Origin: Plutella xylostella
Taxonomy: Eukaryota > Arthropoda > Insecta > Lepidoptera > Plutellidae
Length of the DNA: 64,000 nt
Direction of reading: 5' to 3'
Assembly (NCBI RefSeq): GCF_932276165.1
Contig: NC_063993.1
Coordinates: 1,622,001-1,686,000 of the forward strand
A program made the position numbers and the translations under genes. Position 1 is the stretch's first letter; each line of letters begins with the position of its first letter. The notes beneath the pieces were generated by a model that saw only the letters and a list, made by a program, of their open reading frames with translations, did no database searches and was not told the origin of the DNA. Shown piece by piece: positions 33,605 through 47,700 of the stretch.

Positions 33605-36600
33605 CTGGTGGGAGAGATTTGGTGGTGAATGCTAGTTTGTTGTGGTTAGTTATATTAAATCGGTTTGCTTGAATGAAAAGATCAATAAAATGGAAATAAC
33701 CCAAGTTCAGAGCAAGTTAGTTAACTCGTTATCTGCTAAAAGGTGCTGTAGGTAGTTATGTTTCTCCTTCTCGTATAACAATGTCTAAGTTTGTCTGATA
33801 TACAGACCATCTGAAAAGTGGTGTAAGACCACTTTAAAACCCGGGCAACAAGTCACCCACGGCCAAAATTAAAACCAATAAACTCTAAAACAATTTTTCG
33901 TTAAGAAACGTAGTGATTACCACAGCTTTATTAAAGTGCAATAAATAATTGAATAACAATCACCTGTAGAACACGGCCTGTCGTCAGCTTCATTCGGACA
34001 CGCACACACGTAGTCATGTGCCCTGAAGAGGCACAGATGCGAGCAGCCACCATTATCCTCACTGCAGGGGCTCCAGCCGCGCTGTTTATCAGCAGACACT
34101 GCCTTGATCTCCATCGCCATCTCCAGGTCGGTCCTTATAGCTGTGATGTTCTTGCCGGTTCGCTTGTCGCATCGCATTACTGACTTCTTATACCAGTCCG
34201 TCCAGAATATGTAGTCTTTGAACTGTGGGGGAAGGAGTTTTATTTGGGAGGTGCTTGAAAGTTTTGTTTATAAAGAGATTTTGTCGGATGCTAAAAATCT
34301 TGTCGATAATTAGCAAAACGAGTTTGTCCTTAGATTTTATATGCTGCTGTAGATTTTATCTTTAAATACTGTACTTTAAAAAAAATCATTATTAAAAACC
34401 ATGATACTATCAAAGTGAAACTTACTTGCGTCATTCCGAAAGGATTTTTCGCTTCAGGTACAAGTTGCACTCTATGCTGTCCCTCCAGATCTGATGTGTC
34501 GATTCTGTCTTTCAAAGCATCAGTCCAGTACAATCGTCGTTCCCTGTAGTCTATTGTTAGGCCATTCGGGAACCCTAGGTCTTCCTTCACGATGATCCTT
34601 CGCTGACTGCCGTCCAGATACGAACGCTCTATGTTAGGGCTTTCTCCCCAGTCACTCCAGTACAGGTAACTAAAAAAAGATAATAAATATCATAAAAATA
34701 ATTGCGTTAATTAATTTCAGTGGAATATTCCTTTGTTAGTACAAATGCTTACCCTTTAGCTGGGAACAACGTGAGGGCTCTAGGCTCAGCTAATCCAGTA
34801 ACCAGAGTTTTTCGACAGGAGCCATCCAATCTCGCAACCTCAACGACCTATCAAAGTTGATAAATTCATGATTAGTTTGCGGTTTTCACTTCAAGTCCTC
34901 CAGGAAAACGAAGACGATATATTTTGTTAAAAATATGAAGTGGTTATTGACCTTGTATTCATTGTCGGTCCAGTAGATATTATTCGCGATCCAGTCGACG
35001 CCGAGTCCGTTGGGAGTGTCGAGCCGATCCTTGATGATTATCTTCGTTTCGGTCATGTTCATCATGTTTACAGATCTGAGGCAAAGAAAAAATTGTGAAT
35101 GACCTTTATTTTATAAAGTGATGCCTAATTATTGCGTTATCGAAGGTCAGAAATAAATTATTACCTGATAACGTCATTATTAACATCAGTGAAGAAGATC
35201 TCCTTCCTATCCCAATGGAAGTCAACAGCTATAGAGTTCTGAACATCTTTTATCGGCAAAGTAACATCCCATTGCTCCGGCGTATCGAGCGATATCAGCG
35301 CCACACTTCCTCTAGTGGCAAATACTAGGAAGTTGTCCGGATGAGGTTTGCAGATCTTTGGTTGAGGGTCTGAAGTGTTCTGGAAGGACACTCCGGTGGG
35401 ACAGGCGCAGCTGAAGCCTCGTGGGGTGCGCAGACAGAGGTGCGAGCAGCCGCCGTTGTTCGTGCCACACGCGTTTTCTTGGTGACTCTCTCCCTGTAAA
35501 TAGATGTATACTTGTATAGATGACTTTCTTTCTAAGTAAACGCGTTGATGTCTCTTGTATGGCGAAGGTGAAACTTTCTTATTGCAGCACAGTTTAAGAT
35601 GTTGGTTTTTCTGATATCAATTAATCTATAAATTCATGAAAGTTTTACCACTCGGTGACCAGATTATTAAATATACCCTAAGCACAGTAATGGCTTTTAA
35701 TAATTGTATGAATAGAATATGGATTTAAATGATAAAAGTGTCCTCCGCTCTTACCTGCACAGCTCGTATATCCATCAGACCTTCCAGATTCTCTCTAACC
35801 ACCAGCTGGTCTTTCCCGTTAGTTTTATCAGCTCGATGCAAGGACTTGGTCTTCCAGTCAGTCCAGTAGATGTGCTGGCCCACTATGACAATCCCATACG
35901 GATAAGGAACATCGCTGATGACGGTCCTTCTGTCATCGCCGTTGAAGTCTGAACTCTCTATGGTGAGGACTTTAGCGTCGTTCCAGTAGAGTCGGCCCTC
36001 GATGCGGTCGATCGCCAGACCGTTGGGCCATTTGATGTTGTTGTCGACTATGACGCGTCTGGAAATTTCAAATGTTTGATGATATGGCATAAGGTGTAAA
36101 TTCAACAATTTGTTCTTAATAAAGTTCACTCAGTATCTGTAACATTTCAAGAGATAATAAGTACTTATCTAAATATCTGAGTAGCTCATTGTTATTTTGG
36201 TTAGTGACTGAGTGGTGTGATGACTGACCTGTTTTTACCATCCATATCGGCTCGTTCAATCTTGGCCGTAGTTCCCCAGTCTGACCAGAACATATACCCG
36301 TGCTCGTAATGAAGTGCTATGGCTCTAGGTGAGTCTGCAATCACACAGTGCATATTGTACACAATCTCAATCACAACAAATATCATGATTAGTATGTTAG
36401 TAAGTTGGAGACCATACCTAATCCGGTCCAAACGAGTACTTTTCTATTGCTTCCATCAAGTTCAGCTACTTCGATACTGTTTCGGCCGCCGTCAGTCCAA
36501 TAGATCTGTAAAATGATGGTTTGAAATAAATGTACATTATTAAGAAGTTTAGTTTTATGTGTATCGAAAGTAAAGTAAGAGATGCTCTTTTGTTTGATAA

Positions 36601-38670
36601 TTTGAAGACTCAAATTTTAGTAATGGAGTATTCAGTCGTTTACCTTTCGTCCCGTAGAGTCAATAACAATTCCATCAGCTGTATGCAAGCCTTTGCTGAT
36701 AATGGTCTCATTTTGTTTACCATTTCTGTTTGCTCTTTGTATTTTTCTTTCAGCTGTGTCAGTCCAATAAATCAAACCTGGAATCATTTTCGTATTAAAA
36801 TATTTGTCATTTTTATTAACATCATTATGATTGTAACTATTATCTACATTAAGTTTCTTACCAGTACTCGTGTCAACATCAACCCCAAGTGCGTTTTTGA
36901 GAGGCGGCAATGGTAACACCACATCGATCAGATACGGAACATCCAACGACACTACTCGTATATCCACTCTGTGTGCGAATATCAAGTAGTTCACTGGACC
37001 AGCAGGGCAGGTGCGGCCATCCTTCTGCAATACAAAAACATACCAGAATTTTTCAAGATTATTTGTGAAAGTAGATTCAAGAAGTTTTTGAAAATAGTCG
37101 GAACATACGTTTATTTTAATTCCAATAGGGCAGGCGCAGCTCTTTCCACCGGGTTTCAAGAGGCAAAGATGAGAACAACCTCCATTGTTACGACCACATC
37201 TGCAAAATTAAACAAATCAAAATGGTATTAAGAATAAATCCTTTAAAAAGTAACAGAAAAAAATGGTACAACCTGGCAAGAAAGAGTACAAATTAATAGG
37301 GGCACCACTTTTTTTAATACATGGCTACCCAAGAAGCTTTCCCATCAACATGAGTATTGAGTATGGATGACAACCAAAAAAAAAACTAAAACTGCTCTAA
37401 CTTGCCAGGCTGTAACGCCTGTAACATAATAAATAGTTTGTAGTATTTTCAATTCGAAAATGACATTTGCCATCAATTCCACCTACCGATTGACCCCGCC
37501 CATCCGCTCCTTGTGGAACACCCGCACGTCCATCAGGCCGGCCACGCCCGCGCCCAGCGTGCGGCGGCTCTTGCCCGAGTACTTGTTGGCGGCCTGGATG
37601 GACTGCGTCTCCCAGTCCGTCCAGAACACCTCGTCGCCGTACAGGTCCAGCCCGAATGGGTGCGGCAGGTGTTCGCCTGGAAATTATGAGTTAAGTTATT
37701 GTTGGCCGTGTATACTGTTAATTTATTTAAGTTATAAAATGTTTTATAAGCGCTGTTAGTTTCCTTAATAAAATAGATTGTGTTATCTTCTGTCTCGTCC
37801 TTATAGGTATAAGCAGGCAGTCATTTACAGAGACACGACGAAAATAGTCTACATTTTACGTATGTATACCATGTTTAATTTTATATTATTATGCATAAAA
37901 TTCACAAAATGTCGGTGTCGTATTTCTCTTACGAAAGAGTTCAACGCGCACGCGTAGCACCTAAAAACGAAGTTCAAAATTTTATTTCATATAATAGCAT
38001 AGCAATTATTTATCATAGGCAGAATTTCACCGACATAATATGATATAAATAGCTTATGACTAGTGATGTAACGAATATTCGCATTCGCATTCGCATTCGC
38101 GAATATTCGCATTTTTTTGGATATTCGCATTCGCATTCGCATTCGCAAAATTTAGTGCGAATGTTTGCGAATATCAGTACTTATTAAAAAACTATTTGAA
38201 AAAAATGGTAGATAGGTTAACAAAACCTAAATCCATTCGTCTATAACCTTTTTATTACAAGTTACCCTGTTAATCACATTTCCAGTCTTACTTTATCATT
38301 TGGTATTATTTATTTACTTTGGGAAATGAAACTTTACATATTATAGTTAATAGTTTCATAAGACCTAAACATAATAAAAAAGCGTATTTTGACAGTATAC
38401 AGGGTTATTTGCAAGTAGACCTTATCCTTTCAGGAGGTGATAGAGGAAGGCCTTTTTCAGTCGATTGAACCCTATATTGCATTATCCAAAACTTAACTTA
38501 ACCATTTCTAAAATATTTAATACTAGCTGTCCCCGCGCGCTTCGCTTCGCCTTAAAAAAACCCGTGGGAATTCCGGGATAAAAAGTAGCCTATGTTCTTT
38601 CCCAGGGTCTAAACCGTATGTATACCAAATTTCATTCAAATCCGTCCAGTACTTTTGGCGTGAAAGAGTA

Positions 38671-38705
<35 letters not shown>

Positions 38706-41700
38706 CAGTTACTTTCGCATTTATAATATTAATTAGGATTTAAGTTTTTTTATTTTTTTGTCAAATTGTTATGCTTAACACCGAAAATAAAAAAACTAGC
38801 CATATTTCAATATGTTTTTAGTTGTTTTGTATAAAAAAAGTGTAAAATAATCAAATGTGCATTAATTGACTTAAATTAGACATAATACTTACCTCAAAAG
38901 AGTTAAACATTTTTTTTTAAATATTCACAACGTAAAAAAAAGTTTAATATAAAAAGAATATCATACGACAATTTTTTACGCACTTCAGCTTTATAACATT
39001 ATCAACTTATAAGCTTTCAAATAAGATATTTCAATATCAAATCGATTTAGGTATCACCAACATATGGCCAAAACAACCAGCACAGGCGGACAAAATTCAA
39101 TAAGAAAACTAACAATATTAGCCCTATTTAAAGGTAAAAAGTGTGATTGTTTTCAGTCCTGTTGACTTTAGTATGGAAACCTCTATTGAGTTTTCTCCTA
39201 TTTCTCTGGTTGTTTTGGCCATATCTTAGTGATACCTAAATCGTTTTGATATTGAAATATCTTATTTGAAAGCTTATAAGTTGACAATGTTTTTAAGCTG
39301 AAGTGCACAAAAAATTGTCATATGACATTTTTTTTTAATTTAACTTATTTGTTTTTACGTTTTGAATATTTTTTTAAATGTTGTAATTTTGAGGTATTGT
39401 GTCTAATTTAAGTCAATTAATGCACATTTGATTTTTTTTATTAGTTAATTTTAGGTGTCACTTATTTATGCAAAACAACCAAAAAAGTTATTGAAATAGT
39501 TTTTTTTTAATTTTCAGTATTAAGCTTAAATTTTTTGAAAAACATAAAAAAAACTTACATATTCAATATGTTAGTATGTAAGAAAAGTTTCGGACAATGC
39601 ATTATAGAGTTCGATCGACTGAAAATGTCTTCCTCTATCACCTCTTGAAAGGATCAGGTCTACTTTACCAATAACCCTGAAGTGTCAGAGCAAGACAGCC
39701 ATAGATTTAAATATTTTAAATGTTTCGTGTAAGTCGTCCTCAGAAACCGCACACAGTCGCAATGTGTCGTAACAGTTACGGGGCTAACTAAAGTGTACTT
39801 TAAAAAAAACTGCGACAATTATTGGCTAGTCTGATTCGGAATGCGTCTAGAACGGAATGTACCTCGTCCAGTACTAGATAGTCACCAACCATGCAAATGG
39901 CCCCAAATTTTAACACAAACTGAATATTCGCATTCGCATTCGCATTCGCGAATGTCGATGTCAGATATTCGCATTCGCATTCGCATTCGCATTCGCGAAT
40001 GTCCAAAAACACACATTCGTTACATCACTACTTATGACGTAATAAGCTATATAGCTATGTATATACCTACTACGTACTTTCTATGTATATACCTACTACG
40101 TACTTTTTTCCAATTTAAACGAATTATTATAGTGTGTGGTGTTTTTGAACTTATTGGAATTCTTACCTATAAGTGTCGTCCTGCCTGTACCATCCAAGTT
40201 GGCATATTCAATGGTTCTGTTTCCACCGTCAGTCCAGTAAATACGGTTGTTTCCAAGGTCTAAAGCTAGACCGTTGGGCCAGGTCATTGCCCCCACGATT
40301 ATGCGCTTTCTGTTGCCTCCGTCCATATCAGCTCTCTCGATGCATGGGTTTTCACCCCAATCTGACCAGTACATCACACCACCTAAACAAACAAACCACG
40401 TTATCACCAAAATCTAACACAGTGTATGTAAGGGTATATTTAAGATCTCCTCAAATATGCTCTAGTAACAGGTGATTATAGTGAAAAACTGAACATCATA
40501 AACCTCAACCTCGTCCTCATTATTCTCTAAACAAATGTTGAAGTCATCACCTTGAAACATTTAAGAAATAGGTAGTAGTTAGAGACAAGGTCATTTAAAA
40601 TAAACACTTCGGACCCTAATAATATGTTTGTCAAAATCAATTCACTAACCTTTAGGATCAACAACGAAGTCTCTCGGCTTATCAATGTGGTCCCAGGCGA
40701 GCAGCGTCCGCATGGTGCCGTCGGTGTTGGCGACCTCGATGCGGTTGGCTTATTTATTTAATCGTTTGTATACAGGGAAAACAGAGAGAGCTAAGTTTGT
40801 CTAGGAGGAAACCACCCTTCGGGGTTCCAAAGGTTAGTGCTTAACACCATAACCTTCATATTTTACAACCTCAAAATTATCTTCAGCATTAGCCAAACAA
40901 ACCTTACCTTTAGGGTCGACAACAATGTCTCTCGGCTTGTCAATATGGTCCCAGGCGAGCAGAGTGCGCATGGTGCCGTCGGTGTTGGCGACCTCGATGC
41001 GGTTGGTGCCGGCGTCCGTCCAGTACAGCTTGTCTGTGATCCAGTCGTAGGCAAGGCCGGCCGGGGAAACTGGAGTAACGTGAAGTGTTAAACTATTGAA
41101 GGAAAAAATGTATCTACACCTGACAACAAGGCTAGATTTTATTCGAAGAACCTTTGAGTGTGATGCTTCAGGCTTGAACGCAACAATGCGTTGCGAAGTT
41201 GCATCGTGAAAACCTGTCCCTACTGTCACAGTTTTTTTGAATGTGATGTCGCTATGTACTATTGTATCCGAGCCTTTAGGTAGTGATTATTGTCCAATTC
41301 TAGACATAAGCTTCTCCCAGGAACGCCACAACGCTCTGTCATTAGGTTCTTAGAAATATTTCTATACACATATAAAAGGGTCTGATTAGAGACCAAAGGA
41401 GCTAATAACTTATTTAATAACTTCAATATCTTTTAATCAATCTAATACTCACTCAAGTTAGATCCAACGATGACGGTCTGGTGCGATCCATTCAGGAAGG
41501 CTCGGTTGATGGTGTCCTTGTCCACGTCGGTCCAGAAGATGGAGTTGGAGTTGTGGTCCCAGTCCAGCGCCACGGCAGACTTGATGCTGTCCACCGGGAT
41601 CACCTGGTCGGCCACCAATAGGTGTAGAGTGTTTTTAGTACTTCCAGGTCTTACGGTCAAAGCGGAAGGGAAGGGATAGAAGTGGCAGAAGATTCTAGCA

Positions 41701-44700
41701 AGGTAGGGTTAAAAGGCAGCTGGATCCAATAATTAAATGGCTTTCACTGAATTGTAAATGAGAGCTGTAATAGGCGGGAATAATTAAATATTATGCGGGT
41801 ATCGAACAGAAATAAAGGGTTTTTCTAAAACTTACAGTACCTATTGATAAAATGCGTAAGGCCACGGAAAATATAGCAGTAACGACACAAAGGCAAAAAA
41901 TACTTATTGTAAAACAAAGGTAAGACTTTATAAGGAGGTTGATTATAATAATAACACTCACCATATCCAAAGAATCCAGCTGCTTCCGTGGGTTCAGCTG
42001 TTTCAGTCGTATGTCCTTGCGGCGCGCGTAGAGCAGCAGCTTCTCAGGGGATTCTTCACACGTTCGGCTGTGGCAATACAATTTGTTTATTTTATTACTT
42101 ATTTGATTATACCTACTTGTAAAATTTGTTTTGTTTGTTCTGTATTAAGTATTCTCTTTATTTTGTTGTTGTTTCTTTTTCTTTTTTCTTTTTTTGTCTT
42201 ATTATTCTGTCTTAGTGTGTCAAATAAATGTATCTTTCTTTCTTCCTTCTTTCTTTCTAAAAAATTATACAGGTATCAAAATGTACAGATTTAAATCCGT
42301 GAAAGTAATGTCAATCCACCTATGTGAATCACCAAAAATTATCAGTCTTACAATATAATGGAAACCAACGCAGCATGGCGACGCACTGCAGCAATGGTGC
42401 CACGCCCTAAGTATAGAATATGTCATACGATGATGAATAACGAATCCTACTGCAATGGCGGCATCAGCTAATCAAAGTCAATTTATAATAACCATTACAT
42501 TCATCATGTGAGTAGAAAGTGACTCACCCATTAGCATGCAGGTTGAAGCCGACGGGGCAGCGGCACGAGTGCGCGCTGCTGTTGGGCAGACAGAGGTGCG
42601 AGCAGCCACCGTTGTTGGACCCGCAGCGGTTCTTGTATGTCTTCAGTTGTCTTAGGGGGTGGTAGCTGGAATAGAAACGTAAATGTTAATCAAATATCTT
42701 AGGAGCTACCACATTACCAGCTAAAGTCATGGCGGATCAAGTAAGTGAAGTTAGAGATGCACTTTTGTTAACATAGGGAATACCCTAAAGGTGAGATTTT
42801 ACCCATTATATCGAGCATTTCGGTGTCATGTGACAAAAGAATGATAAAAAGTTCGTAAAAGGATGATGCACTACAACGTATCAGAGAGCGGCTCGTTGTT
42901 CTGTTACGAGTAAATGTTGCAGTCTATATGACATATTATACTCACATTAATAAGATGATTAATTAATTACCTGTGTATATCCATAGGAACATTAAGATCC
43001 ACGTGAACAGTTTGTATTCCCATGCCAGTTTTCTTGTTGACGGTGGAAATACTCTTGGTATGCCAGTCGGTCCAGTAAATCGCATCTTCAAACAGCGTCA
43101 ACGCAAATGGGTGAGGCAGGCCTTTGTTGGTTATCTGGAAACACATTACCAGTTGTAATTTGACGCATCAATGTAAGTCCCGATATAAATAAGGTATCTA
43201 AGTACTTAAATATACAAATAATACCCCAATTACATTTGTTAACGTCATAGAAACATAACAAAATCTTACCCTTTTCCTGTCTCTACCATCGAAGGTAGCC
43301 CTCTCAATGACGTGGTGTTTAGCGTCAGCCCAGTAGATTCTTGAGTCCATGTAGTCGATAGTGAGGCCGTTGGGCCAGAATATTTGATCCACTATGACGC
43401 TTTTGCGTTTATTGCCGTCCATGTCAGCACGTTCTATTTTGGGATTTGGACCTGCAATTATCAATTATTTACTGACATTTGTTTAAGTAATTTCAAAGCA
43501 TAACAAAATTATTTATTGACATTTGTTTAAGTAATTTAAAAGCATTGCAAAATGTAAAACTAAAGTTTTTAAGAAACAAAGTAAAGGTTTTCGGATACCA
43601 GTATTTTAAGTTGGTTTCACTTGAATTACTATAATATTGGGGGACAGAGATCAGTGAGCCCTTTAGCTGGTGGAGGGAACTCGTTTGCTCATAAATCTAC
43701 GTACCCCAATCAGTCCAGAACACCAAGGCATCACCAGGATGAACTGCAATAGCTCGAGGCTTGTCCAGGTCATTCGCCGCAAGGACCGCCCGCTGGGAGC
43801 CGTCCAGGGTTGCCACTTCCACTCGCCGCGTGCCCGAGTCCGTCCAGAAGAGGAGGTCGTGGATCCAGTCCACTGCCACCCCCCCGGGAGTTTCTAGACC
43901 CCAGCGGATTACGTCTGCAAAATAATCAAGGATTTAAAATACAAGTGGTGTTTATCATTGCTGAGACTTAAATGCACGCCTGAAAGCCAGTAGATGACCT
44001 AGCAGCTCGCCTAAGGTGACATCGAATGTGATACTTACCACTGACGTTATTATTGTTCATCTGTGCAACCCTGATGACTCTTAAGTTGTTCTCGGTCCAA
44101 AATACAAGCTTCTTCTCGTAATGGTAGTCCACAGCTACTGCGTTGTGAAGTCCCTTCACCAGTGACATGTAGTTATCGCCAGTCAGCCATACCTGATGAA
44201 CAAAATAACATTTGAAGGAGCCTGACCTAAAAATGCCGGAATGAATGTATTGGTCTTACATTTTGTATTGTTTTAAGAACCTACCCATATTAATATTGTA
44301 TCGTACCTTTGGATACCTACATAATACTTACCTACCTAACTATGAATGGCAACCATGAGTGATGAGTGCCCATTCAAACCTTAATAGGTTTAAGAGCACT
44401 GCATGTATTATTAAGAAATGTTATAAATAAATGAACAATAAACAATAAACAAAAACAAAAATTCCTAATTCGGAAATACCTTAAAAATTAATTGATTTTT
44501 AATTCTCATCATCATAGTCCAACAAGTAAGGCGTTTATAAGAAAAAGCGCCACAGCCACAGGGCATCCTCAGCACAAGTTAAGTATAAGTTATAACGTGG
44601 AGAAGAAATTATCTGACAAACCTGTCGAATCCCAATCCGATTAGAGAACAGCAGAGTAGGTGATTCTCCAGTAGGCTTGCAGGACCGTCCATCAGGTCGC

Positions 44701-47700
44701 AGCACGTAGCCCGTCATGCATCCGCAGCGGAAACTGCCGACCGTGTTGGAACATGTCTGCGAGCAGACCGGGTCCTGTTCGTACATGCACTCGTCGATGT
44801 CGCGGCAACTGAAAGAGAGGGTCTTGGTTAGGGGATAGTCTTCTAGTGACACTATCTGACTTGAGGGGGTATAGAGAAGTAATAGTGTTTCGATCGAGCG
44901 TTTAGATATCAAAATTTTAAGAGGCAAAATTATGTTCGAAAGAGAGATGAATTTATGAAATGAGTACCTGAATTTATCTTCAGCCAATAAGAAGCCAAGC
45001 GGGCAAGCGCAAGCCTGACGCCCATCGTAAGTCGTGATGCAGGTCTTCTCGCACCGATCATCTATTTCACATTTCCGTTTGATAGGGCATTTCTCCTCAT
45101 CATCTCCTTTGGGACAGTCCCTCATCCCATCGCAGACGTGTTTCCTATTGACACAGCTACGGAAGGCGTTGCTCACGAGGTTTTCCTGGACGTTCTTGCA
45201 GGTGTATTGGTCTTCTTCGCAAAAGACTTTGCAGTTCATTTCGTCTTCGCCGTTTGTGCAGTCGCGCACGCCATCGCAGATCCAGGTTTTCTGTTAGGAA
45301 TGGATTCATTTACTAAATAATTAAAATCACATAATTAATTTAAATAATGGATCAGGGTGCAACTAATAAGCAGAGACCTAAAGGTAACTGACTGCTGATA
45401 AAGACTGCGTTCACAGTAGGCAAACTGTTTGCCGCCGACTAAGTTAGCGGCGGCGCGGTGGCGGCATATCGGTTTAGTATGATGAGTGTACATACTTTGC
45501 GCAAGGAGAGACTAAAGCGCGCAGCCTACCAGGAACCTAAAATCTAACCATAGCCTTAAGACCCCATTCAACCCTCACCAGTATGCACCGCCGGTCAGCG
45601 CAGGTAAACTCATCATGGAACAGTTCCGCATAGAGTGCGGCTCGCAGTTGAGGTCGTCGCCTCCATCAGCACAGTCGCGCTCCGGGATGTTGTGAGTGAA
45701 GCTCACAGCAGTAACGAATTATTTGTGCATCATCCATCATATCCACCGGCTATACAAGTGTAAAGCTGGTCTGGACTTTGGACAAACAATCAACTAAAGT
45801 CTAAACTCTCATAACAAAGATCTGACTCAAACCCCTCACCAGTATGCACCGCCGATCAGCACATGTAAACTCATCACTGGAACAGTTCCTCATAGAGTGC
45901 GGCTCACAGTTGAGCTCGCCGCCGCCGTCAGCACCGTCGCGCTCCGGGATGTTGTGAGTGAAGCTCACAGTAACGAAATATTTTTGCATCCATCATATCC
46001 CCCGGCTATACAAGTGTAAAGCTGCTCTGGACTTTGGACAACTAAACTCTCATAAGCATCCCATAGCATAAAGACTCTATTCAACCTCCTCACCAGTATG
46101 CACCGCCGGTCAGCACAAGTGAACTCGTCACTGGAACAGTTCCGCATGGAGTGAGGTTCGCAGTTGAGCTCGTCGCCTCCGTCAGCACAGTCGCGCTCCG
46201 TGTCGCACCGCCAGCGCTCCGGGATGCACTTGCCGTCGCTGCATCTGGGGGTGGGATGAGGGTTGTTAGTTGTTAGCCAGGTGGTATGGGTAAAATCATT
46301 CGGGAGGTGTGTATCAACAGCTCCTTATACATATGTTCAGCAGGCGCTACAGGTCGGGAATGTACTTGTCTTCGCTGCATCTGGGGTGCAGTTGAGGTTT
46401 GATTACCAAATAGTGCCAGTAGGTTCTAATATTATAATGCTGGAGTAACATATTGTTTCTTATATGTCCAACGCACCGGCACCGGCATAGGCAGTCGGCG
46501 ACTGACACTAATCTGACTGGCTTTCACCGCGCTGTAAATGTGGTCACCGTCACGCTTAGAAGAACATGGTCTCGAAAATCTGAATTTTATGTACCTACGA
46601 TGTTACAATAGCAAAGAGTCGGTTATATCGACTAAACAATCCATAACCGTTGGGGTGATAGATGAGTTCACACATGGTGTTTTGAAAACTGCATCCCTGC
46701 CATATCATAGAGTAGTAACACTCACTTGAACTCGCCCGAGTTGCAGCTGCCGGGCAGCATGGGGCACGAGTCCTCGTCGGTCCAGTCGCCGCAGTCGTTG
46801 TCTCCGTCGCACTGGAACTCCTTGTTGATGCACTTCTTGTTGTTGCACTGGAACTCGTGCTCGCCGCAGCGGAGTAAGTCGATGGCTGCGGGAAACAAGG
46901 ATATATTATTATATGGAGCTTTTATTCATACATGGCTATATCGTTCGTCTCTAGTTCACTACATTCCATAGAATTCCATGAGCTAAAAGTATATTCAGAA
47001 TACTATATAGGTATATAATAGTAATATACGAATACTATATATATATATATCCATCCGCTCCATTACCACTTTGAATAGAACCTTGAACCTAAACTGCGTT
47101 ATTTGAAGATAGCTGCTCATTACACAGACCGTGAAGCAACTAAATCCTGCTGAAGAAACTTCAACACAGGTGCTTCACAAAGGGTACCTACTCACGATAC
47201 CTAGATCTTAGTCAACTTGTAATTAAAGTAAACAGTGGGATTACCACCACCGAACATTAGCAATCCTTAAACAGCGTCGCTCGCCTGTCAAATCTGACGT
47301 AACTAGATGATCTGACTTACTTGTACGTAAGTACTTATTACTTCCATGGATCTGACAGATATTTAATAAATGTGTCGGTGATGGTACGGTAGCAGAAGGT
47401 ACTCACGACACTCAGCCTCGTCGGAGTTGTCGGGACAATCAGCCTCCTTGTCGCAGCGCCAGTGCGTCGCGATGCACTCCCCCATGCCGCACATGAACTG
47501 GTTCTCGCGACATCTGAGGGCAGCAGTGCTGTTGTTAGAAGATTCACTATTGCCAATGATTTCAAAGTAAGGATGCGCCAAAATGTCACCCGTTCGCTGG
47601 CCCTAATTAAAACAAATTATGACAGATATATGAAATTTTGGGGCCAGCGCGAGAGTGCCATTGAGCGGTTGGCCCTATCCTTACGCTAGTAATATAAGTC

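Larger units (their letters stand above)
37487..42665 (-). other. Lrp4: LRP4 EGF and YWTD propeller 2
   Basis: Exon 15 (42665-42528) is an EGF with CGSNNGGCSHLCL. Exons 16-20 give the second propeller: IFWTDV, LYWTDA, MYWSDWG, IYWTDG, VFWTDWE. About residues 765-1085. The intron between exons 20 and 19 holds the hAT foldback element, and the intron between exons 19 and 18 holds a partial copy of exon 18. Confidence 0.9.
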
